A stretch of DNA of 64,000 nucleotides, taken from the NCBI RefSeq assembly GCF_963675165.1, contig NC_087382.1, positions 5,720,315-5,784,314 of the forward strand, in the 5' to 3' direction. Of this stretch, positions 57,004 through 64,000 are shown in pieces. The notes under the pieces are model-generated. The model was not told the DNA's origin and ran no database searches. It saw only the letters and a program-made list of their open reading frames with translations. Source of the DNA: Halichondria panicea (Eukaryota; Porifera; Demospongiae; Suberitida; Halichondriidae). Numbering within the stretch: the first letter of the stretch is position 1; the number at the start of each line of letters is the position of its first letter. A program made the position numbers and the translations under genes.

Positions 57004-58692
57004 ATGGCTGTTGTGAATACCGTGAGCAAGTATAGCTTATATGCATGCATGTGTATTAAGACCTGTCTCTGTATTTCTGTTAGTACGTACTATAATAACT
57101 GTATCCATGCACAGGCTATCAAGCTGACATTGATTCTTTTGATTATACAACCATTTGTTTACTGTGTCAATGAACAAGACGGCCTTACCTGTTTGGCTGA
57201 AAGGTTACCAAGCAGTGACAAAACATTTCAGGAGTGCAGAACTCTCACATTAGTATGTTGACAGAGATATCACAATAGTTACACAGACACTACAGAATTT
57301 AAGCTAATTGACCATACTTAATAGGTGTGAAATAATTTATAGTAAGATTCACTGGTATATCTGTTACCACAAGAGTAACTGTTTTTGTAGACAGGAGAAG
57401 GACTGTCTATAAGACGTAGCCAATTAATGTAAATTGCAATGGTGTCTTGTAATACCTCGATACCCTGTTCCAAATCAATGTGAAATAATGTATAGTAAGA
57501 TTCACTGGTATCTGTAACCACAAGAGTAACTGTTTTTGTAGACATGCAGGAGAAGGACTATATACCAGACGTAGCCAATTGCAATGGTGTCTTGTAATAC
57601 CTTCCCTGTTCCAAATCAATGCAAGCACTAAAATCTGCAAAGCCTATTGACTGTCGTTGTTAGTGAAAGGGACTACTTATGAATTATTATAACCAAAACA
57701 GGGGGATCCAACATCAGATGTTGATGTCTCATAGTAGCCCTTGTCCTTAATTGTTGTCCACGCATGCTTTCTATTATAATTATATAGGAGACAAATCAAA
57801 CAACATTCTGCACTAATGACACTTGTCGAAACCACTACACATCAGCCTTCAATTACTGTGGCCTATGCAATCCATTTCAGTTGGGTAAGCATATTTAACA
57901 CTGCATGCGTGATACAATTAATTTGTCATGTATATATATTTTTATATAGCTTGCGAGGAATCAACAACAAATTATAGCAGCTTGACATGCTTGTTTGTGG
58001 AAGCTACTGGAGATGGCTTGGGGGAGTGCCAAAGAAAAAGATCTGTAAGTTACGTATAATAGTGCTGTGTTTGAATACAGTTAACACACTTCCTATAGGA
58101 GGAAGGTCTCACAGCGTACTGTCTGGATGAGAGCTGCTATTTTATTGAGGAAGCCTTTAACAAATGTGGGTTTGCTTGGCATGGCTGTAATCCTGTTCGA
58201 GAAAGTAAGTGAAAAAAAAATATAATGACATACATTTAATTACTTGTTTATATGCTAAACACCAAGAGTAGATAAGAGTAAGAGTGTTGAACTGCTAGTA
58301 ACAGCTGCAATTTCCTGCTCCTGCGTCATCACTCGATATAGTATAATCAGTACTGATTAGTTATATGTTAGCAACACTTCCCAGAAACCGCACATGCTTT
58401 GATTGCGCAGTTCAGTGCTACAAACCACAGACCACAGTTTACTTAACAGCATGCATGCACTCATTAATTGAATAGTGACGACAGTGATGACGCATGTCAA
58501 GGCAAATGCGGTTCCACGATTATACTATAGCAGTTCAACACTCTTACTCTTATCTACTCTTGTAAACACATGCATGCAGCTTGCGATAAGCATTTCAGAT
58601 CTGTGCTGCCTCAATGCAACAGTGGAGGAAAGCCAGCCACTACAATAACAGCTATTATGATTCTGATGATGTGTTCCATTCTCATGATTTGA
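57004..58692 (+). CDS. Two-module cysteine-rich secreted protein, probably GPI-anchored (188 aa)
   Basis: Exons 57004-57021, 57115-57252, 57788-57884, 57950-58044, 58099-58204 and 58580-58692; GT..AG throughout, phases 0,0,1,0,1. The signal peptide (IKLTLILLIIQPFVYC) spans exons 1-2. Module 1: C-x14-C-x12-C-x4-C-x10-C-x2-C-NP-x4-C. Module 2: C-x12-C-x12-C-x4-C-x9-C-x6-C-NP-x4-C, with CYFIEEAFNKCGF. The tail TITAIMILMMCSILMI is hydrophobic to the stop. Sequons NQT, NDT and NYS suggest secretion. It is the same plan as the 18.5-kb gene but clearly diverged. The pseudogene at 23.8 kb is its closest relative here. The role is unknown; a cell-surface or secreted ligand, receptor or defence-type protein is speculation. 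Confidence 0.87.
57318..57640. repeat. Intronic direct duplication (~148-bp unit)
   Basis: GTGAAATAATTTATAGTAAG...GGTGTCTTGTAATACCT occurs twice (from ~57328 and ~57479) in intron 2, with TTCCAAATCAATG after each. It is open on the minus strand in part, but not gene-like. Confidence 0.8.
58256..58569. mobile_element. 300-bp MITE with exact 7-bp target duplication in intron 5
   Basis: The body at 58263-58562 has ~34-bp inverted ends beginning CAAGAGTAGATAAGAGTAAG. TAAACAC flanks both ends exactly (58256-58262 and 58563-58569). The right end lies only ~17 bp from the acceptor of the last exon, and the gene still has intact splice sites. Confidence 0.88.
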
Positions 58693-59024
58693 GTAATCGT
58701 GCCCAAAACTTTGAAAGACCAGTTCAAAATTACTGCAACACTGTATCTTAGCGTTGTGCATCAAGAACTATATATAATTATATATAGCATTTATATTAGC
58801 TTGCAATTATGGCTTGTGTATAATTATACATGTTACGTACAATGCATGTGGCATGATTATTTGCATATTTGTATTTATATCTGAACGTGGAACATTAATT
58901 CCTTAGACTTCAGACCTGAAGTATATAACTACATAATAATTATATTGATGAACTTGTAAGCATCAAAACCAGTATAATTATGGATGAACTAACTTGAATA
59001 ATGTTTTACACCCAAAATGTCATG

Positions 59025-59140
59025 TACCATGCTAGCCTCGACCCTAGGCCGATCTGTCTCCAATTGAACGCTATATATAGGTCGACTCCTAGCAGCATTC
59101 AATTGGAGACGGATCGGCCTAGGGTCGAGGCTAGTACCAT
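59025..59140. mobile_element. Hairpin element, AGCCTCGA family
   Basis: GCTAGCCTCGACCCTAGGCC...GGCCTAGGGTCGAGGCTAG at 59031-59134, with an inner stem GTCTCCAATTGAA. TACCAT is duplicated at 59025-59030 and 59135-59140. A solo half (GGCCTGGTCTCGAGGCTAG) is at ~59309. Confidence 0.8.
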
Positions 59141-59915
59141 ACATACATGTGTGCACTGATATGTAATGGTGTTCAGAGAAACAAGGTCACCCATCATGAC
59201 GAATGGTTTAATTTTGCTCAAGAGACTATATATAATGTACACAAGCCAGCTCTTGCTAGCGTTGAGACCATGAGCGGCTTGGTATCAAGGTAAGTGCAAG
59301 TGTAATGGCCTGGTCTCGAGGCTAGCGCAAGACTGACCTGTATCTCTGCATGTATGTGCTTCTCAGCAAAATTGGTGGAAATAATCATTTGACCACCCCT
59401 GAAAAACAAAACAAATTTAAAGTCTAAATGAGTTGAATTGGGCCCTTCAGAATGGTGTCATAACACTGTCATAGTTCGCTAAATTTGATTTTTCATTATA
59501 TACCTTTGGGTTAAAAAGCACTTCTATAATCTATATACTCTATAGTTGTAGAGCTGATAAACTTGCAATTAATGTACCCCACCCACACACATCTATACAG
59601 CATTATAAAATTCTAAACAGGACACATTTCCCCAAACAAATCGATATTCTGCTGCAAGGTCAACTCTACGCATGTACATGGCTGATCCTATATAAGGAAA
59701 CACATCCTTAGGCTTTATACAAATTATAGAGGAAGCAGACAATTAAGATCTACGTTATTATTTATTTCCATGTAGGAAAGGTATACAAGCAGGCAACCAC
59801 CCACGATGGCTATAGAGAGAATAATTAAGGAAAGAGGAAATGAACTCCATTATGATCCCAACGATCAGCCATCTTGGCTTGTACATGCATGCAACTTCAT
59901 AATGTATGGTCACTT
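59135..59915. other. Intergenic, no gene supported
   Basis: An isolated 43-codon frame from ATG 59806 (MAIERIIKERGNELHYDPND...) precedes the 60.15-kb gene but has no splice partner or family. Otherwise nothing recognisable. Confidence 0.35.
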
Positions 59916-59917
59916 AG

Positions 59918-59928
59918 TATATAAGGAG
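59918..59928 (+). promoter_or_regulatory. Candidate TATA box of the one-module gene
   Basis: AGTATATAAGGAG lies ~235 bp upstream of the ATG at 60154. A spliced 5' UTR is implied by the acceptor gtctttgcag just before the start exon. Confidence 0.3.
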
Positions 59929-60153
59929 ATTATTTAAGGGCACTTACACTACCGTATATATTGTCTAGTACATCACTCAAGACAACCTGATCAAAGAATC
60001 AATCAATCTTACTCCAACTGTCAAGCCCAAGTCAAAACAGTACGAACCTCACTTCAATATATAGTCATCGACTATAAATCTATAGTATATATAATTACGC
60101 ACCACTATTAAACACATGCATGCACACACATAATAATCGTGTCTTTGCAGGGA

Positions 60154-60821
60154 ATGAAGACTGCATTCTTTCTCCTCCTAGCCTGTGTTGTGGTGGCCTA
60201 CAGTCAATTTCCTGAACCTACAGTGGAGCAAGCACGGTGCTTGGTAGATGGAACAAGAAACAACTCTACCTTACAACAATGTCAAACAATGATTTTATCT
60301 ATGGTACGTCAAGTTATAAATATTGCTAATTAATTAGCTAATTTATAGTGTCCTATTATTCTTCAATTTTGCTAGTTCCTATAGAAGTCTCCAAAAAAGA
60401 TGCTAGCATAATTTGCCAAGCCCTATTGTCGGTCCCTATTTGATAACACATTATACGTACACCTAAAGCTAATTAAGTCGTTGCTCGAAATTTTTTCACA
60501 TCATTATAGATGGGTGACCGGGAAATTTGTAGCCTCTCGTGCATCGGCGATTATTCGATGTTGATCGATGACTGTCAAATCACACCAAACCCAGTGACAG
60601 CTAGTAAGTTATAAGTATACTTTACATGCTGGTTTCTGTACACATGCACTGACATGAGATTATTAACCAACCAAAATCCCTAACTGCATGCATGTACCGC
60701 GCCATGCATGCATGTCACTCTTTCATCTTACTTTCCAGCTTGCAGTGATGCTGCATCTACAGTTGCTGTCCCAATGATGGTGATTATTGGAATAGTCGTG
60801 GCTACGGCCTCACTGTTTTAA
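60154..60821 (+). CDS. One-module cysteine-rich secreted protein, probably GPI-anchored (108 aa)
   Basis: Coding exons 60154-60303, 60510-60603 and 60739-60821, with an acceptor (tttgcag) 3 bp before the ATG implying an upstream non-coding exon. Signal peptide MKTAFFLLLACVVVAYSQ. One module: C-x13-C-x13-C-x3-C-x10-C-x10-C, with NPVTATC. Hydrophobic tail VPMMVIIGIVVATASLF. Intron phases 0 and 1 match the minus-strand paralog at 36.65 kb, and match each module of the two-module genes. The start is chosen at the first ATG after the acceptor because it opens the signal peptide. Function unknown. Confidence 0.87.
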
Positions 60822-61129
60822 GCACCAAGGAGACTATAACTATACTTAGATTAAGATTCTGAGTAAGCTAGTGCATGTTATGGCAACTTTATGTACAATG
60901 TCAAGTATAATACATTAGGATGAATTATTGGTTATTAATGTTGCGATTTGAATAATGAATGCCAAACTAATGTCCAGTACTGTTGCTTAAAATCTATGGC
61001 ACTCCATTTGTTTCCTTATAGTAAATTATATATATATATATATATAGTATAGTAGTATATTTAAAGATCTACATGGGAAGTACATGAGAAAAGTGTAAAC
61101 TGTCAAAAGAGAAGGGTGCATGCATACAT

Positions 61130-61460
61130 CATCATATGGCTAACCACCCTCCTATATATACCGCTCAAAGCCCATGGCTAAATTCACTCCATATAAACAA
61201 GCCTTTAGAGATGCCCTATATCTCTGCGCTATATGGTTGGACCCTATTCCCTCGAAATGTGCCTGTGGTTCAATTGCTAGTATATACAATAGCGACAAAA
61301 GAGTGTCACTATCCAGTACCATTGCTCACCTGGTCGAGTCATTTGATTCTCAGGTATATGGATGCACCCAGAAACGCCTGCCCACTCGAGGAAATCTGAT
61401 GAGACCGACATTTGTAGTCTCGCGGACCCATATATCGGCTGATCCACGAGACTAAGACTT
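61130..61460 (+). pseudogene. Retroelement-type fragment, broken
   Basis: The frame from 61174 reads YKQAFRDALYLCAIWLDPIP, then SKCACGS; a second frame overlaps. The 'FRDAL.L...W.P.P..C.CG' phrase resembles the C-terminal zinc-knuckle-like part of retroelement polyproteins found in many invertebrates. No polymerase core nearby; truncated and frameshifted. Confidence 0.35.
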
Positions 61461-61486
61461 TTGGCGGTGCAGAAGTTGATGACTTC

Positions 61487-61545
61487 CTGGTATGAACTAT
61501 CAAAAACATGTCTTTGATAGTTCATGCATACCAGGAAGCATCGAA
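61487..61545. repeat. Hairpin
   Basis: CTTCCTGGTATGAACTATCA pairs with TGATAGTTCATGCATACCAG across a short loop. Confidence 0.7.
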
Positions 61546-61639
61546 GGCTTCACCGTTTTGCTGCACACGCTTGCAAAAGTTCTCGATGCATGGCCTCAAT
61601 AACGTTAGTGTTGTTGAATGTTCTGCCCTAATCCCGGAC

Positions 61640-61840
61640 ATACCGTATTTCGGGGGACAAAATATTCATGGTTCAGCAATATTGAGACATTTCGTGGATA
61701 ATATTTTCGTGGTTGCTGCTTGGATTGTAGGTAAAGGTAGGCAAGGTCGCTTCATTCGTGGGTAAAATATTCGTGGTCAGACCTCCAACCACGAAAACCA
61801 CGAATATTTTGCCCCACGAAAATTACCCGCTATACGGTAG
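61640..61840. mobile_element. MITE-like repeat with TTCGTGG words and CCGTATAGCGGG end
   Basis: Ends CCCCACGAAAATTACCCGCTATACGG; inner complementary CACGAATATT/AATATTCGTG words. A related copy is at 16977-17165. Similar sequences are common in marine invertebrate genomes (recollection, unverified). Confidence 0.5.
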
Positions 61841-61862
61841 TTAGCAAAGCGTAAGGTTTGTA

Positions 61863-61995
61863 CTAGCCTCGAATCCAGGCCGATAAATTAATTGGCCTGG
61901 ATTTGAGGCTGTTACCCATAGATACTATCAGGAGCCCATAAATAATCTTATTTATGGGCTCCTGATACTATAAATTACAGTAATTTATAGTATCT
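61863..61995. repeat. Two adjacent hairpins, one of the AGCCTCGA family
   Basis: CTAGCCTCGAATCCAGGCCG...GGCCTGGATTTGAGGCT at 61864-61911. Then ATAGATACTATCAGGAGCCC ... and an AGTATCTAT end at 61917-61997, with an inner CCATAAATAA/TTATTTATGG stem. Confidence 0.7.
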
Positions 61996-62510
61996 ATGTG
62001 TTACCTGTTTCCGTCATCGAGCCCAGACAGACTGAAGTGTATATGAGCCTCCCAGGCCTGATCCATGGGCAAAACACTACTAAGTTGAGTAGCAGCACTC
62101 TATGGACAAGTTTTTCTTCTTCTGAAAGCCGGGCTGCAATGGCATTCCAAATAAACAAAATTAGGCATAACTCGATGATCGGATCAGTGGACCAAAGTGG
62201 CCAACTTGAATTTAGCACTGTGACCACAGAATCTGAAATTAGCTTTTGGCTATCAGCTTAGCTTTCACCTATCAGCTATCAGCTTTCAGTCAGTGTACAG
62301 TGGACCTAAGTGGCCAAGTTGAATTTAGCACTGTGACCACAGAATCTAATGCATATGAAATTAGATTTTGACTATCAGCTCAGCATTCAGCTTTTGGCTT
62401 ATCAGCTATCAGTGAACCAGATCAGATCATCACGCTGAATTTTGCATAGAAATAAACTTTTCGCAAGCAGCAAATTAAATCAGCTAAGGCTGTAGCTAGC
62501 TATCAGCTAT

Positions 62511-62636
62511 CTAGCTATCCAAAGGAGGTACGACATCCGCGTGTCTTTAACACACACATTCCGAACTTTGACCTAAGAAATGTGTGTCTAAAACGTTTCC
62601 TTTGACACGCGGATGTCGTACCTCCTCTGCTAGCTA
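62511..62636. mobile_element. 108-bp MITE with exact 9-bp target duplication
   Basis: The body at 62520-62627 starts CAAAGGAGGTACGACATCCG and ends in the complement of CAGAGGAGGTACGACATCCG. CTAGCTATC is repeated at 62511-62519 and 62628-62636. The other arm of the large palindrome lacks the element and so acts as the empty site. Confidence 0.88.
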
Positions 62637-63803
62637 TCGGCTCTCTGCACGGCCAGTCCCACATCTAGTCTGGCCACGCCCCCCAATTAAATTAAAATGA
62701 GGCTGCTAACATTACTACTAGGATTTTAATCTAAGTTAACCATGTGACTTTCAATTTTTTATGCATCCATGACATATCAAAAATCAATCCATAACTCGAT
62801 AAAGTATTACCAAGTATCGTAATCTAGGGCGATAGGTTCTTAGTGAATCTGGATAAAGTTAAGTATGGCATCTTGAAAGGATATTGTCACACATCAGTTT
62901 GGTGTATACAGATATCTTCCAACATAATGATTAATACTCAACCTGCAACTGTTCAATGTTTGTTGTTTGTTTGACCACCTTAAGGTTGTTCCTGGGAAAT
63001 AAGGGCGTGTACAGGGTGAATTTGCTCCACCACACTGCACGTCACAGTCTCAATCAAGCAATACTCGACAGTGGGGACAGGATGAGCCTAAATCAAACCA
63101 CCTATGGATTATATTATGTGTGACCTGCGCCGGGCGATAGGTGATTTGATTTAAGCTCCTCATGTCCCCATGTCGAGTATTGTTTGATTGAGACTGGAAC
63201 GTGCAGTGTGGTGAAGCAAATTCACCCTTTACACGCCCTTATTTCCAAGGAACAACCTTAAGTGATCAAACAAACAAACATTTGCAGGTTGAACTAGCTG
63301 AGTATTAATCATTATGTTGGAAGTACACCAAACTGATGTGTGACAATAAGCATTCCCTTCAAGATGCCATACTTGACTTTCTCCAGATTCACTAAGAACC
63401 TGTCTGCCGTAGAGATTACGATACTTGGTAATTACTAATTAATTAATAAGTTATGGATTGATTTTTTAATTATTATGTCATGGATGCATAAAAAAATTTG
63501 AAAATCCTAGCAGTAATGTTAGTAGCCTCATTAATTTGGGAGGGCGTGGTCAAACTAGGCCAGCGAGATATATATAGCCATACAGAGAGCTGATAGCTAG
63601 CTAGCTACAGCCTTAGCTGATTTAATTTGCTACTTGCAAAAAGTTAATTTCTATGCAAATTCAGCGTGATGATCTGATCTGGTTCACTGATAGCTGATAA
63701 GCCAAAAGCTGAAAGCTGAGCTGATATATATAATTTTATAGTAATTTCATACGCATTAGATTCTGTGGTCACAGTGCTAAATTCAACTTGGCCACTTAGG
63801 TCC

Positions 63804-63879
63804 ACTGTATACTAGCCTCGAGACCAGGCCGATTAAAATACGTATTTTAATAGGCCTGGTCTCGAGGCTACTGTATACT
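63804..63879. mobile_element. AGCCTCGA hairpin with exact 10-bp flanking repeat
   Basis: AGCCTCGAGACCAGGCCGAT...GGCCTGGTCTCGAGGCT at 63814-63869, flanked by ACTGTATACT on both sides (63804-63813, 63870-63879). The left arm of the big palindrome (62293-62305) has the unoccupied, slightly diverged site. Confidence 0.88.
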
Positions 63880-64000
63880 GACTGAAAGCTGATAGCTGAT
63901 ACATAGGTGAAAGCTGAGCTGATAAGCCAAAAGCTGAAAGCTAAGCTGATACCCAAAAGCTAATTTCAGATTCTGAGGTCACAGTGCTAAATTCAAGTTG

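Larger units (their letters stand above)
62202..64000. repeat. Very long inverted repeat, centre ~63120, right arm cut by window end
   Basis: Left arm 62202-63105 and right arm 63135-64000 are complementary over their whole length; for example CAACTTGAATTTAGCACTG at 62202 faces AGTGCTAAATTCAAGTTG at the window end, and CAATACTCGACA near 63060 faces ATGTCGAGTATTG near 63170. The arms carry different later insertions (62520-62627 only on the left, 63814-63869 only on the right). No transposase visible. Confidence 0.92.

Overview
The window is eukaryotic, intron-bearing and AT-rich genomic DNA from an animal. Short spliced genes, an animal-type (CCCTAA) telomere-like tract, secreted CUB, sushi and cysteine-rich proteins, and a very dense load of small inverted-repeat transposons suggest a marine invertebrate. 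A demosponge such as an Amphimedon-like species is my best guess, but that is inference from sequence style and not from a marker gene.

Layout. 0.7-6.1 kb (+): a multi-exon gene with an N-terminal CUB domain and an unrecognised C-terminal region, with two possible alternative last exons. 6.7-7.25 kb (-): decayed beta-helix repeats. 7.25-16.6 kb: a decayed cysteine-rich gene whose last intron/exon boundary was hit by a 6.6-kb element (9832-16453). That element carries an intact two-exon piggyBac-type transposase, and its intron holds about eleven tandem ~157-bp units. 18.5-19.85 kb (+): an intact two-module cysteine-rich secreted/GPI-type gene, followed by decayed relatives at 20.7, 21.4 and 23.8-24.7 kb. 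27.4-32.1 kb: an array of short exon-like repeats split by a three-level nest of transposons. 32-36.5 kb: minisatellites, a hAT deletion derivative, a long palindrome and a dispersed element. 36.65-37.84 kb (-): a small one-module cysteine-rich gene with a pogo/Tigger-like MITE in its second intron. 38-40.6 kb: nothing coding recognised. 40.6-49.3 kb: inverted copies of the same repeats, a 343-bp dimeric satellite and a nested 1.5-kb insertion. 50.2-51.15 kb (-): the four-exon C-terminal part of a transposon-type protein. 51.15-52.35 kb (+): decaying sushi/CCP exons. 55.0-56.0 kb: a broken non-LTR reverse transcriptase. 57.0-58.7 kb (+): a second intact two-module cysteine-rich gene. 60.15-60.82 kb (+): a second one-module gene. 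62.2-64.0 kb: the visible part of a very large inverted repeat that runs off the window.

The main theme is a lineage-type gene family of small secreted, cysteine-rich, C-terminally hydrophobic proteins. There are four apparently intact members and at least four decayed ones. They share cysteine spacing and intron phases, and their module is bounded by phase-1 introns, so it can be duplicated in frame. The rest is largely transposon biology. Several elements have exact target-site duplications that can be read directly from the sequence, including a recurrent 7-bp class and an 8- to 10-bp hairpin class.
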